Origin: Psychrobacter sp. 4Bb
GTDB lineage: Bacteria > Pseudomonadota > Gammaproteobacteria > Pseudomonadales > Moraxellaceae
NCBI RefSeq assembly: GCF_002836735.1
Contig: NZ_PJAS01000073.1
Coordinates: 101,306 to 165,305, forward strand
Direction: 5' to 3'
DNA length: 64,000 nucleotides
Shown here: piece by piece, positions 35,742 through 45,750 of the stretch
How positions within the stretch are numbered: the stretch's first letter is position 1
How the letters are laid out: each line of letters starts with the position of its first letter
Program-made: the position numbers and the translations under genes
Notes under the pieces: generated by a model
What the model saw: the letters and a program-made list of their open reading frames with translations, nothing else
Told to the model about the DNA's origin: nothing
Databases searched by the model: none

Positions 35742-37118
35742 ATGACATCTCCTCTTTCTGTAATTATTTTAGCTGCCGGTAAAGGCACACGTATGCAATC
35801 GGCAAAGCCAAAGGTATTGCAGACATTGGCTGGGAAGTCTTTATTAGGTCATGTGCTAGATACTTGCCATCAGCTAACTGTTGATGAAACCATCATTGTT
35901 CATGGCTTTGGTGGTGATCAAGTAAAGTCAGAAATTACCAATCAATATACACAAGCATCGATTACTTGGGTTGCTCAAACTGAGCAATTGGGAACCGGCC
36001 ATGCGGTCAAGGTGACACTGTCTGATTTACCCAAGTCAGGACAAAGTCTTATTCTTTACGGTGATGTACCATTGGTCAGCTGTCAAACACTAACGGCATT
36101 AAAAACTGCCAATACTAATGGTATGTCGATGCTGACGCTGACGGTCGATAATCCGTTTGGATTGGGTCGGATTAAGCGTGACCAAGCGGGTAATATTGAA
36201 GCCATCGTTGAACAAAAAGATGCTGATACTGAAGAGCAAAGCATTAGAGAAATTAATAGCGGTATTTACTGTGTCGACAATGCGCTACTGCACAAATATT
36301 TACCTGAGCTCTCTAACGATAATGCACAGCAAGAATATTATCTGACGGATATCGTCAAAATGGCAGTTGCCGATGGTATTACTATCGCAGCGATTGAGCC
36401 TGAGCATACGTTTGAGATTGAAGGGGTTAATAATCGTCAACAGCTTGCTAGTCTAGAACGCACTTGGCAACGTAAGCTAGTTGCTGACTTACAAGAAACT
36501 GGCGTACAGTTCGCCGACCCTACTCGTGTCGATATTCGTGGTACGTTGACCGCTGGTCAAGACGTATTTATTGACGTTAATGTGGTATTTGAAGGTGACT
36601 GTACCTTGGGTGACAACGTCTATATCGAAGCGGGCTGTGTCATCAAAAATGCCAAGATTGGTAATGCCTGCTACATCAAACCGTATTGCGTGATCGATCG
36701 CGCTGATATCGGTGCTGGTGTTGATATCGGGCCTTTTGCGCACTTGCGTCCTGATACCGTACTATCTGATAATAGCAAAGTTGGTAACTTTGTCGAAATT
36801 AAGAAATCGACTATCGGCAAAGGCAGTAAAGTAAATCACTTAAGCTATGTCGGCGATGCGACTGTCGGTACAGGCGTTAATATCGGCGCTGGTGTCATTA
36901 CTTGTAACTATGACGGTGCTAATAAATCGCAAACCATCATTGAAGACAATGCGTTTATCGGCTCTAATGCTAGCTTAGTCGCGCCAGTGACGATTGGCGA
37001 TACTGCTACCGTTGCCGCTGGTTCTGTGATTACCAAAGACGTTGATCGTAGTGCCTTAGCGTTTGGTCGTGCGCGTCAAGTACAAAAAAATGACTTTCAA
37101 AGACCCATTAAAAAATAA
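35742..37118 (+). CDS. glmU: Bifunctional GlmU (GlcN-1-P acetyltransferase / GlcNAc-1-P uridylyltransferase)
   Basis: The 458-residue enzyme makes UDP-GlcNAc for peptidoglycan and lipid A. The N-terminal uridylyltransferase domain has LAAGKGTRM at 10-18 and AKPKVL just after. The C-terminal domain has left-handed beta-helix hexapeptide repeats, with [29 protein letters not shown] at 35701-35706 is a possible -10 box, without a good -35. glmS follows after 182 bp. Together they feed the murE-mraY pathway in this window. Confidence 0.97.
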   Translation: MTSPLSVIILAAGKGTRMQSAKPKVLQTLAGKSLLGHVLDTCHQLTVDETIIVHGFGGDQVKSEITNQYTQASITWVAQTEQLGTGHAVKVTLSDLPKSGQSLILYGDVPLVSCQTLTALKTANTNGMSMLTLTVDNPFGLGRIKRDQAGNIEAIVEQKDADTEEQSIREINSGIYCVDNALLHKYLPELSNDNAQQEYYLTDIVKMAVADGITIAAIEPEHTFEIEGVNNRQQLASLERTWQRKLVADLQETGVQFADPTRVDIRGTLTAGQDVFIDVNVVFEGDCTLGDNVYIEAGCVIKNAKIGNACYIKPYCVIDRADIGAGVDIGPFAHLRPDTVLSDNSKVGNFVEIKKSTIGKGSKVNHLSYVGDATVGTGVNIGAGVITCNYDGANKSQTIIEDNAFIGSNASLVAPVTIGDTATVAAGSVITKDVDRSALAFGRARQVQKNDFQRPIKK

Positions 37119-37300
37119 TTGCTCATTGGTATTTTAGTCGGCTACAGTCATTCTTGAACCAATTTAAGCAGTGCGGCAATTTTTGTGGTACTGCTTCACT
37201 ATATTTGTCGTTTGATGATTCATCATTAATGACCAACCAAATTTTTTGATCTTGCACCATTATATATTGAACTACTAAAAATTGAATCTAAGGAATAGCC

Positions 37301-39145
37301 ATGTGTGGAATTGTAGGCGCCGTTGCTGAGCGAAATATCGCTAATATCTTACTTGAAGGCCTAAAGCGTTTAGAATATCGCGGCTATGACTCAGCTGGCC
37401 TGACGGTTATTCGTGATGGTGAACTACACCGTGAGCGCCAAGTGGGTAAAGTACAGGCACTGGTTAATGCCGTTGCTATCAACCCAGAGTTTTTTGATGG
37501 TCATATTGGTATTGCTCATACGCGCTGGGCAACCCATGGCGAGCCAGCACAACGTAACGCGCATCCACACGTGTCAGGTAAGATTGCGGTCGTTCATAAT
37601 GGTATCGTCGAAAACTACGCTGAACTAAAAGAAGAGTTAATAGCCAAAGGCTATGTGTTTACTTCACAGACAGATACTGAAGTTGTAGCGCATCTGATCC
37701 ATGATATCTACAAAAAGACACCTGACTTGTTAGAAGCAGTACGCACCATTATCCCGCTACTGCACGGTGCTTTTGCATTGGGTATCGTCCACGTAGATTG
37801 CCCTGATGAGCTCATTACTGTACGTCTAGGCTCACCTTTGGTTATTGGTGTCGGTATCGGTGAGAATTTTATCGCATCAGATCAGTTGGCTTTGCTGCCG
37901 GTGACTAACCGCTTCATGTATCTAGAAGAAGGCGATATCGCCAAATTAACTCGCAATAGCATTCAGGTTTATGCAGATGGTGTTGAAGTCCAACGTCAGA
38001 TACATGAAATTGATGCAACCCAGCACAATGCCGATAAAGGCGAGTTCAAACATTATATGCTCAAAGAGATTTACGAGCAGCCAGATGCCGTCGCTCGTAC
38101 GATAGAGATGGCTTTGGACAATGGTGAAACGACTAAACTACGCGACGATTTTTTACAGCGTCATGAGACACTGTTGTCAGGTATTCGTCATGTGCAAGTG
38201 ATTGCCTGTGGTACCAGTTATCATGCCGGTATGGTCGCAAAATACTGGTTTGAGAACCTTATCCGTATACCTTGTTCCGTCGAGGTTGCCAGCGAATTCC
38301 GCTATCGCAATCCTGTCGTCGTCGATAATACTTTGGTCATCTGTATTTCTCAATCTGGTGAAACGGCTGACACCTTATCAGCATTACGTGATATCCAGAA
38401 GCAAACACCAGCAGGCTTAGTCAGCTTGGCACTATGTAATGTACCGACGTCATCGTTGGTACGTGAAACAGACATCTTCTTACCAACGTTAGCAGGGCCT
38501 GAGATTGGCGTCGCCTCTACCAAAGCATTTACCACTCAGCTTGTGGCCTTGATACTATTGATATTAAAAGTTGGTGTCACGCAAAAGCGCATGACTGACG
38601 AACACCTAAATACGTTATTAAGTGAGTTACATCAATTACCAGGACAACTCTACGCCAGCTTAAACCTTGATGGTCCTATTAAGACCATGAGTGAAAGCTT
38701 TGAAGATAAGAAAAGCTGTCTATTTTTAGGTCGCGGGCTACAGTTCCCGATTGCGCTAGAAGGTGCGTTAAAGCTAAAAGAAATCTCTTACATTCATGCA
38801 GAAGGTTATGCGGCAGGTGAACTCAAACACGGCCCATTGGCATTGGTCGACAAAGACATGCCCATCGTCGTACTCGCCCCTAAAGACAGTATGTTTGATA
38901 AATTAAAGGCCAACATGCAAGAAGTGCATGCGCGTCATGGTGAGCTATTTGTGTTCGCTAGCGAAGCCAGTCAAATGGTCGCAGAAGATAGACTACATTT
39001 AGTATATGTGCCTGATGTTTGCGAGACGCTTGCCCCTATTGTCTACAGCGTGCCTGTGCAGTTGTTGTCATACCATGTAGCAGTAATGCGTGGCACAGAC
39101 GTCGATCAACCGCGCAATTTGGCAAAATCAGTCACGGTAGAATAA
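37301..39145 (+). CDS. glmS: Glucosamine-6-phosphate synthase (isomerising)
   Basis: The 614-residue enzyme converts fructose-6-phosphate and glutamine to glucosamine-6-phosphate. The N-terminal glutaminase domain opens MCGIVGAV with nucleophile Cys2. It also shows THGEPAQRNAHPH, HNGIVENY and SQTDTEV. Two SIS domains follow (IACGTSYHAGM and CLFLGRGLQFPIALEGALKLKEISYIHAE), and the C terminus is the usual DQPRNLAKSVTVE. The RBS is AAGGAATAG. I saw no glmS ribozyme, which is expected only in Gram-positives. A strong terminator ends the unit. Confidence 0.97.
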   Translation: MCGIVGAVAERNIANILLEGLKRLEYRGYDSAGLTVIRDGELHRERQVGKVQALVNAVAINPEFFDGHIGIAHTRWATHGEPAQRNAHPHVSGKIAVVHNGIVENYAELKEELIAKGYVFTSQTDTEVVAHLIHDIYKKTPDLLEAVRTIIPLLHGAFALGIVHVDCPDELITVRLGSPLVIGVGIGENFIASDQLALLPVTNRFMYLEEGDIAKLTRNSIQVYADGVEVQRQIHEIDATQHNADKGEFKHYMLKEIYEQPDAVARTIEMALDNGETTKLRDDFLQRHETLLSGIRHVQVIACGTSYHAGMVAKYWFENLIRIPCSVEVASEFRYRNPVVVDNTLVICISQSGETADTLSALRDIQKQTPAGLVSLALCNVPTSSLVRETDIFLPTLAGPEIGVASTKAFTTQLVALILLILKVGVTQKRMTDEHLNTLLSELHQLPGQLYASLNLDGPIKTMSESFEDKKSCLFLGRGLQFPIALEGALKLKEISYIHAEGYAAGELKHGPLALVDKDMPIVVLAPKDSMFDKLKANMQEVHARHGELFVFASEASQMVAEDRLHLVYVPDVCETLAPIVYSVPVQLLSYHVAVMRGTDVDQPRNLAKSVTVE

Positions 39146-39185
39146 GAAAAACTACTCTACGTAAGATCTGAAAAGACAAGTATTT

Positions 39186-39222
39186 ACCCCTGCTATTGTG
39201 AACTCAGTAGCAGGGGTTTTTT
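39186..39222 (+). terminator. Terminator after glmS
   Basis: A 10-bp stem ACCCCTGCTA/TAGCAGGGGT (39186-39195 with 39208-39217) is followed by a T run, 41 bp after the glmS stop. Confidence 0.9.
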
Positions 39223-39446
39223 ATGATTTTAAAACGACCTACTAGCAGTTTAAAAAAGTCGTAATAATTGCCTGAGCAAAAATTAAATAAAGATACTTAT
39301 ATCCAGCTCCAAATAATCCTCATATTTTAAAAACTGGTGAAAAGCAGAATTTCGATACAAAAAAATAGTGACACTCTATCTATTAATTAGAGTATCACTA
39401 TTATTGTGCTTATTTGGTGGCTACATTTAGTTGCCTATAACGACGT

Positions 39447-40553
39447 TTAGTCTCTCTCTAGCACCACTCTATAGCGAGCATTACCACTCTCTAGTCGCTC
39501 AAATGCTTCATTAATCTCAGACATTTTATACGTTTCAGTGACTGGCTGAATATTATGTCGAGCAGCAAAATCTAGCATTTTACGTAGCGTCGCTGGTGAG
39601 CCAACTGGCGAGCCTGATAGACTGTTCTGAGCCATAATCATTGGTGCAGCCGATATCTCTAATGGCGCTTCTAGCAGTCCAACAAAATGCAGCTTACCTT
39701 TTGGTCTTAGCGTCTTGATCACGACATCCCAGTTCATATCAACGTTCACTGTTGAGATGATTAGATCGAAAGAACCTGCGGCTTTTTCAATTTCGCTATC
39801 ATCTCTTGAGTTTAGTGAATGATGAGCGCCCATCTCTTTTGCTTCTTCCATTTTTGATTCACTGGTAAATGCCGTCACTTCACAGCCCCACGCATTGGCA
39901 AACTGCAATGCCAAATGACCCAAACCACCAATGCCAATTACAGCCACTTTAGAAGTTGGTTTGATGTCGTACTGCATAAGTGGGTTAAACACTGTGACAC
40001 CGCCACATAACAGTGGTCCTACCGCGTTAAAATCAAGCCCTTCAGGTATCTTGATGACGCTAGTATCTTTTGCGCGTACTTTATCTGCAAAGCCGCCATG
40101 ATTACCAATTATCGTACCTTCTTGCTCAGGGCATAGGTTGTGGTCTCCATCGATGCATAGATCGCAGACATTGCAGTACCCTTTATGCCAGCCAAGTCCG
40201 ACTTTATCGCCCAACTCTAGATGCTTGACGTGCTTGCCTTTATTGAGAACTTTACCTGCAACTTCATGTCCACCGACAAACGGATATTGAGTCATACCCC
40301 ATTCGTTTCGCCACATCGATAAATCACTATGGCAGATACCGCAGCTATGTATTGTCAGTTCAATATAATTTCGATACAAGGAAACCGAGTGCAAGTTATA
40401 CATTAGTATGCTTAGCGAGGATGACGCTGTAGCGGATTTATATAGACTTGACTATACTTCGATTTCTACTTCGTGATCGCCTAGAGCACCTGGATCGTAT
40501 TCATAAGGCTCAAACTTGCCACCTTTCTCTTTTGCTGCGTATGCGTTAATCAT
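39447..40553 (-). pseudogene. Zinc alcohol dehydrogenase gene interrupted by a MITE
   Basis: Reading from ATG 40553 (ribosome site AAGGA) gives 33 codons, MINAYAAKEKGGKFEP to EVEIEV, then TAG. The frame resumes 35 codons later with [12 protein letters not shown] and continues to the stop at 39447. Without the insert the product is 333 residues, normal for the zinc-dependent cinnamyl-alcohol-dehydrogenase-like family. Visible family features are the catalytic zinc site [16 protein letters not shown], the structural zinc cysteines ([15 protein letters not shown]) and the cofactor site [13 protein letters not shown]. An ATG at 40403, inside the insert, opens 318 codons but lacks a good ribosome site and the first beta strands. 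The gene is probably inactive, though the break looks recent because both halves are otherwise intact. Confidence 0.88.
40352..40454. mobile_element. 103-bp MITE with TA target duplication
   Basis: The insert interrupts the alcohol dehydrogenase gene. It is flanked by TA on both sides (40350-40351 and 40455-40456). Its ends are imperfect inverted repeats: read inward, TTGTCAGTTCAATATAATT and TAGTCAAGTCTATATAAAT match at 14 of 19 positions, rising to 16 of 22 with three more. Removing the insert plus one TA rejoins the frame as ...E-V-H-S-C-G. TA duplication points to an IS630/mariner-type transposase acting in trans. No transposase is encoded. I saw no second copy in this window. Confidence 0.85.
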
Positions 40554-40837
40554 AGTTGTTCCTTATTTTCTAGTTTTTTTAGAGATTAATTTATAGTGAT
40601 TGGTTTATCGCTCTAGCAGCTATCAATCTATTAGTAAAATTAAAATAGTGCTATAAGAGGTAAACAATTTCTTCAATAAATTTGATTGGACAGACTATAG
40701 CAAAGACTGACCCAACTAATCCATTCAACTTACCAGTTTTAGACTAACGTCATACAAAGAGTCATACTTAGCAGGCAATAACTCATCAAAAGACTGCTTA
40801 TCGTCAGAAATATTGCTTGGTTACTTATGTTGTTTGA

Positions 40838-41773
40838 TTACTTATACAGTGCATGTCTTCTTCGATAACCTGTCAGTTTTGGCGTCTTCAATACCTGCAA
40901 TAAAAGACAGATTACCATTAGTGACATTCCTAGCCAGCCGATAGGAGAGAATGTTTCACCGATTATAATGATAGCCAATATAGTGGCCACGATAGGTTCT
41001 AACAATGTGATAAGTGTCGCTTTGCTCGCCTCAATCACTCTCAACGCTTGACCAAAAAGTAAATATCCAAAAAACATTGGCGCAATTGCAAGATATAGGG
41101 CAACGCTTATATGTTTTGCATCCAAAAACAGGTTTTCCCCTGTTAATAATAATGATGGCAACAATAAAATCGACGACAGACCAAACATACTGGCCATCGC
41201 TGATTTCGAGTTTACCCCGTTCTCTATCATTTGACGTGCTGTCCATGAGTATGTGGCATAGGTCAATCCTGCAACTAATCCTAACAACACGCCTAGTATT
41301 CGATTATTTGCTTGTGTGTTTATATCTAAATATTGGGTTTTCCCTAAAGTCAGCAAAATAACGCCAACCACACCAAATATAAAACTTATCACCCATCGAC
41401 TAGTGACTATTTTATTGCTAATCAGACGCTCCATGATAACAGTGAAAAATGGTGCACTGGCAATTGAGATCACTGTACCAATAGCGACACCTGCCAATCT
41501 CATGGAGGAATAAAAAGCCAAAGGATAGATAGCAACGCATAGGCTACCAATGAATAAGAGACTGGGTTTAGAAAGTAGTTTCTGTCTATCGCTCAATAAA
41601 TTATTCTTAGCATTCAGTACTAGCAATACACCGCCTATCCCCATCGAAAACGCACCAACGGCTAATGGACTAACGTCAGGTATAAAAGCAGAGGCTGTAC
41701 CTGTCGTTCCCCAAAGGACACTGGCAGCTATCACACATAAAATAGCACTTAGACTAGATTTAGTCTGCAGCAT
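40838..41773 (-). CDS. EamA/DMT-family transporter
   Basis: The 311-residue inner-membrane protein has about ten hydrophobic segments in two EamA repeats. Family residues are VLWGTTGTASAFIP in the first helix and FGQALRVIEASKATLITLLEPIVA in the second repeat, with IIIGETFSPIGWLGM. These proteins export metabolites or drugs; the substrate is unknown. The ATG at 41773 follows GAGGTAGCT; a further in-frame ATG at 41806 would add 11 residues and overlap the dyad upstream. An AraC-type regulator gene lies just upstream on the same strand, suggesting control by it. Confidence 0.85.
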   Translation of the reverse strand: MLQTKSSLSAILCVIAASVLWGTTGTASAFIPDVSPLAVGAFSMGIGGVLLVLNAKNNLLSDRQKLLSKPSLLFIGSLCVAIYPLAFYSSMRLAGVAIGTVISIASAPFFTVIMERLISNKIVTSRWVISFIFGVVGVILLTLGKTQYLDINTQANNRILGVLLGLVAGLTYATYSWTARQMIENGVNSKSAMASMFGLSSILLLPSLLLTGENLFLDAKHISVALYLAIAPMFFGYLLFGQALRVIEASKATLITLLEPIVATILAIIIIGETFSPIGWLGMSLMVICLLLQVLKTPKLTGYRRRHALYK

Positions 41774-41781
41774 AGTAGCTA

Positions 41782-41817
41782 CCTCTAACGTTATAATGAA
41801 TAACATTATTATAGAGG
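41782..41817. promoter_or_regulatory. Interrupted dyad before the DMT transporter gene
   Basis: CCTCTA (41782-41787) mirrors TAGAGG (41812-41817), and ATAATG (41793-41798) mirrors CATTAT (41804-41809). The arms surround a TATAAT-like box on the minus strand just before the transporter's ribosome site. It could be an operator or a leader hairpin; inferred only. Confidence 0.4.
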
Positions 41818-41862
41818 GTTATAGACTACTATTTGTGCAGATTAGACGGTTTGCATGTCTGG

Positions 41863-42573
41863 TTAGACGTGTTTTAATTTGGAAGGGGCAATACCAAAAT
41901 ATTTAGAAAAGCGGCGGCTAAAAGCACTAACATCCGTATAACCAACCAGTTCGGCTATGATAGCGATAGGTGAATCAGTATGTAGTAACAAAGCTTGTGC
42001 CTTTTGCATTCTGATCTTTGTGATGTACTCAGTGACGGTTTGGTTTGTTTGCGATTTGAAGTTCTTTTTAAACTGTGTGGCACTGAGACAAGAGATATCC
42101 GCCAACACTTCGACAGAAAGGTTCTTAGCAAAATTGTGGTGAATATACGCGACGACTTCTCTAATTCGAGCGTCATATTGCACAAATAGATTTTGTTGTT
42201 CTAGGAGCTTATAAAAGGTATCAAACATCAGTCTCTCGACTTCAGGATTGATTTGATACCTTAACTGACTTTCTGAAAACTCCAAAAACGCCAACAATGG
42301 CGAACTGATAGAAAAGACAATTTGTGATGAATGAAGCACATTTTCTGGCAATAAATCCGTATCCACAACGATAAACTTTGCATTCTCCTCAGCGCTAAAG
42401 TAGTGCTTTTCATTTGTCTTAACCACAACACATTCGCTTGGGATAACTTTTCCAGTATAGCTCCCAACTTCGATATTTATTGCACCTCGCAAGGGCAAAA
42501 CAATCTGATGAAAGTCATGAGAATGCCCTCTAGTCTGACGAGTATATGACCTAATTGAGAGCGTGTTAATCAT
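41863..42573 (-). CDS. AraC-family transcriptional regulator
   Basis: The 236-residue protein has an N-terminal cupin-like sensing half (HSHDFHQIVLPLRGAINIEVG, then VVKTNEKHYFSAEE). The C-terminal half has two helix-turn-helix motifs: LSVEVLADISCLSATQFKKNFK and IAIIAELVGYTDVSAFSRRFSKYFGIAPSKL. This is the AraC/XylS DNA-binding domain. The effector is unknown. It lies between the RND pump (84 bp upstream) and the DMT exporter (89 bp downstream), all on one strand; pairing with the exporter is the common arrangement and is my preferred target. Confidence 0.9.
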   Translation of the reverse strand: MINTLSIRSYTRQTRGHSHDFHQIVLPLRGAINIEVGSYTGKVIPSECVVVKTNEKHYFSAEENAKFIVVDTDLLPENVLHSSQIVFSISSPLLAFLEFSESQLRYQINPEVERLMFDTFYKLLEQQNLFVQYDARIREVVAYIHHNFAKNLSVEVLADISCLSATQFKKNFKSQTNQTVTEYITKIRMQKAQALLLHTDSPIAIIAELVGYTDVSAFSRRFSKYFGIAPSKLKHV

Positions 42574-42657
42574 TCAGCATTTTCCACATTGCTATTATTG
42601 TGTCGTGTCTTAGCTCATTATTTGGTTAGCTATTTGGCTCTCTATGAGAAGTGACTA

Positions 42658-45600
42658 TCAGAGGTCTCTAGGCTTACCATGTGGAGCCAGCCATTTAGCA
42701 AACCATCCCGATAGATCATCCATTAAGGTATAGACGACAGGAATAACAACCAAGCTCAATAGCGTAGAGGTTACCAGACCACCCAGTACCGCTGCTGCCA
42801 TCGGTCGCCTAAAAGTAGGATCTGCATCGCCCCAACCAAATACTAGAGGCAACATACCTGCACCCATCGCAATGGTCGTCATGATGATAGGCCGCGCACG
42901 CTTACGACAGGCATCCATAATGGCCTCAAAGCGCGCCAGCCCTCGGCGCTGGGCAATCAACGCATAATCGACCAATAGAATAGAGTTTTTGGTCGCAATA
43001 CCCATGAGCATAATAAAGCCAATCATCGAAGGCATCGATAAGCTGCTACTGGTAATAACCAAGCCAACAAACGCACCACCGATCGATAGAGGTAGCGCCA
43101 TTAGAATGGTAAAAGGCTGCAACAAACGACCAAATAGTAGAATAAGTACGCCTAAAATACAAACCACACCGACGGACATCGCAATGATAAAGCCACTAAA
43201 GAGGTCTGCCATGTTTTCGGCTTGACCTTGATCGATGATGGTAATCGAAGGCGGCAGTTGCTGCATAGTCGGCACTGCTTTGACTGCTTGTACCAAATCG
43301 CCAAGCTCGCCACTCGCAGGTTGTACCGTGATACTAATGGCACGCTCTCGATCCAATCTACTAATCTGCGCAGGCCCAGTGCCAAAGTCTAGCGTAGCAA
43401 CCTCACCGACGCGCACGCCTTGACCGGCAGGCATGGTACTCGGCACGTACAAACCTTCTAGTTGGCTAACATTTTGCTTAGCCACATCCGGCAGACGTAC
43501 AACGATTGGTACTTGGCGCGTATCAAGATTAAGCTTGGACAATTGCTGCTCGTAGTCGCCTACAGTCGCCACACGTAGAGTCGTAGCGATATCTTGCGTG
43601 GTCACCCCTTTATCAGCCATTGCCAATCTATCTGGTGTTACCGTTAGCTCTTGGCGTGGTAGGCTGCGATCACTCGTCACAGTGCCTGCACTTGGTAGTC
43701 CTCGAATCTCAGACATGATTTTTTGTGCAGTTTGTTCAAGCAATTGCGGATTGGTACTGGTTAATGAAAAGTTATAACCGCTCTCACCACCACTCGATAG
43801 ACCGACTGTAAACCGTGCTCCTGGCACTTCTGTCATCAGCTTACTAATTTTGCGCTCTATCTCTTGCTTGGTGCCTCGTTCTGCACGCGGAGCAAGTACG
43901 ATATCCAAACCTGCGATATTTTCAGCCTTACCGCCACCACCATCCGACGCACCCATCGACGCCTGAGCCTCTCCCACTGAAGTAAAGATATTGGTCACCT
44001 CAGGCATGGCCAAAATACGAGCACTCGCTAGCGCTGCCACGCGCTCAGTATCTGCCAACGACACGTCAGGTGTCAGCTCAATAGCTACTCGAGTCTGATC
44101 GATATCATTATCAGGGATAAATGACGTCGGTAACAGCTTAACCAGAGCTAGCGATGCCACAAATAAAACAAGCGTTGCACCCATGGTTATCCAGCGATGA
44201 TGTAGGGTCCAAGACACAATCTTAAGATAGTACTTCATCATCGCGCTTTGTTTTTCGACGTGCTTTTTCTCAGGTCGTAAGATATAAGCTGCCATCATAG
44301 GGGTAATCAGGCGCGCCACCATCAGCGAGGCAAAAATTGATAAGGCAGCCGTCCAACCAAACTGACGGAAAAACTGTCCAACGATACCGCCCATAAAGGC
44401 CGTTGGTAAAAACACTGCAATCAAAGTAAAAGTAGTCGCGACAACGGCCAGACCGATTTCATCAGCGGCTTCCATCGCCGCTTCATAAGGTGTTTTACCC
44501 ATGCGTAAATGGCGTATGATGTTTTCGACTTCAACAATTGCATCATCGACCAGCACCCCAATGACTAATGATAATGCCAGTAGTGAGATGATATTCAGAC
44601 TAAAGCCAAACAGATACATACCCAAAAAGGTAGGAATGACTGATAGCGGTAAAGCGACTGCAGCGACGATAGTCGCTCGAATATTGCGCAAAAACAGGAA
44701 AACTACCACTACAGCCAACAGCCCACCTTCAATGAGCATTCTCAACGAGGCTTCATAGTCTTCTGCAATGGGTGTCGCTCGGTCATAGACTTTTTCAATA
44801 CTGATATTACCGACATCAGCAGTCAGCTTGGCAAGCTCCTCATCAACCAACTCCATCACATCGACTTCACTGGCCCCACGCGAGCGAGTGATGTTAAATG
44901 CCACCACGGTTTGACCGTCCAGCTTAGCAATCGAGCTTGGATCTGCTGCGCCGTCAGTGATTTCTGCCATCCGCCCTAAAGCTTGTGTGCCTCCTGTAGG
45001 GACAGCCACTTGCAAATCGTTTAGCTCATTTGCTCGCTCAACAGCACCGAGAACACGGATGGTCTGAGTAGTATTATTGCCAACTTCCGCCTCCCCGCCA
45101 GAACTGTCTTGCTGGATACCAGCGATTTGCTGCGATAATTGCGAAATAGAAAACTTTAGACCACTTAACGCAATCGGGTCAGCAGCAACTGTGATTTCAC
45201 GCTGCAACCCGCCAACACGGCTCACGGTACTAACGCCTGGTATGTCTGATAGTCGCTTAGTAACAGTATCATCGACAAACCACGATAGATCCTCCACACT
45301 CATATTCTCAGCAGCGACAGAGTACGTAACTACTGGAAACCCAGCGGTAGATACTTTGGTAATGATAGGATCGTTAGCGGCAGCTGGTAGATCACCGCGT
45401 ACTTCGCCGACTGCTGACCGCACATCGTCTACCGCTTCTTGAATATCTTTTTCTAAGGTAAATTCAGTGGCAATGGTCGCCGCACCCGTCTGTAGCGTGG
45501 TGCGAATATGACTCACGCCCTCGATACTGGTCAGTTTATTTTCAATCTTCTTTGCAATATCGTTTTCGAGCTGTGAAGGCGCAGCACCGGGTAGCGTGAC

Positions 45601-45750
45601 TGTCACTACCACCGCTGGCAAATCTATGTCCGGAAACTGCTGGACTTTCATTTTCATGAAACCGTAAATGCCGCCCAACGTCAGCAGCACAAATAGCAAG
45701 ATAGCGACGAGCGGGTTCTTTATCGAATAAGCGGAGACGTTTAAGCTCAT
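42658..45750 (-). CDS. RND efflux transporter, HAE1-type
   Basis: The 1030-residue inner-membrane pump has the RND layout: an N-terminal helix (NPLVAILLFVLLTLGGIYGF), a large periplasmic loop, helices 2-6, a second loop and helices 8-12. The proton-relay aspartate pair is in GVLVDDAIVEVENI at about residue 400. GSS-type and FIMLMGIATKNSILLVDYA stretches are present in the second half. It exports drugs or other hydrophobic compounds by proton antiport with an adaptor and an outer-membrane channel. It overlaps the adaptor gene by 4 bp. No channel gene lies beside it. The substrate is not predictable. Confidence 0.92.
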   Translation of the reverse strand: MSLNVSAYSIKNPLVAILLFVLLTLGGIYGFMKMKVQQFPDIDLPAVVVTVTLPGAAPSQLENDIAKKIENKLTSIEGVSHIRTTLQTGAATIATEFTLEKDIQEAVDDVRSAVGEVRGDLPAAANDPIITKVSTAGFPVVTYSVAAENMSVEDLSWFVDDTVTKRLSDIPGVSTVSRVGGLQREITVAADPIALSGLKFSISQLSQQIAGIQQDSSGGEAEVGNNTTQTIRVLGAVERANELNDLQVAVPTGGTQALGRMAEITDGAADPSSIAKLDGQTVVAFNITRSRGASEVDVMELVDEELAKLTADVGNISIEKVYDRATPIAEDYEASLRMLIEGGLLAVVVVFLFLRNIRATIVAAVALPLSVIPTFLGMYLFGFSLNIISLLALSLVIGVLVDDAIVEVENIIRHLRMGKTPYEAAMEAADEIGLAVVATTFTLIAVFLPTAFMGGIVGQFFRQFGWTAALSIFASLMVARLITPMMAAYILRPEKKHVEKQSAMMKYYLKIVSWTLHHRWITMGATLVLFVASLALVKLLPTSFIPDNDIDQTRVAIELTPDVSLADTERVAALASARILAMPEVTNIFTSVGEAQASMGASDGGGGKAENIAGLDIVLAPRAERGTKQEIERKISKLMTEVPGARFTVGLSSGGESGYNFSLTSTNPQLLEQTAQKIMSEIRGLPSAGTVTSDRSLPRQELTVTPDRLAMADKGVTTQDIATTLRVATVGDYEQQLSKLNLDTRQVPIVVRLPDVAKQNVSQLEGLYVPSTMPAGQGVRVGEVATLDFGTGPAQISRLDRERAISITVQPASGELGDLVQAVKAVPTMQQLPPSITIIDQGQAENMADLFSGFIIAMSVGVVCILGVLILLFGRLLQPFTILMALPLSIGGAFVGLVITSSSLSMPSMIGFIMLMGIATKNSILLVDYALIAQRRGLARFEAIMDACRKRARPIIMTTIAMGAGMLPLVFGWGDADPTFRRPMAAAVLGGLVTSTLLSLVVIPVVYTLMDDLSGWFAKWLAPHGKPRDL

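Noticed and set aside
37119..37300. glmS ribozyme or riboswitch
   Set aside because: Such ribozymes occur in Gram-positives and no matching core was seen; the small TGATGATTCATCA dyad is unremarkable.
39447..40403. Intact 318-residue alcohol dehydrogenase
   Set aside because: Its first 18 codons come from the MITE, and the native N terminus is visible upstream of it.
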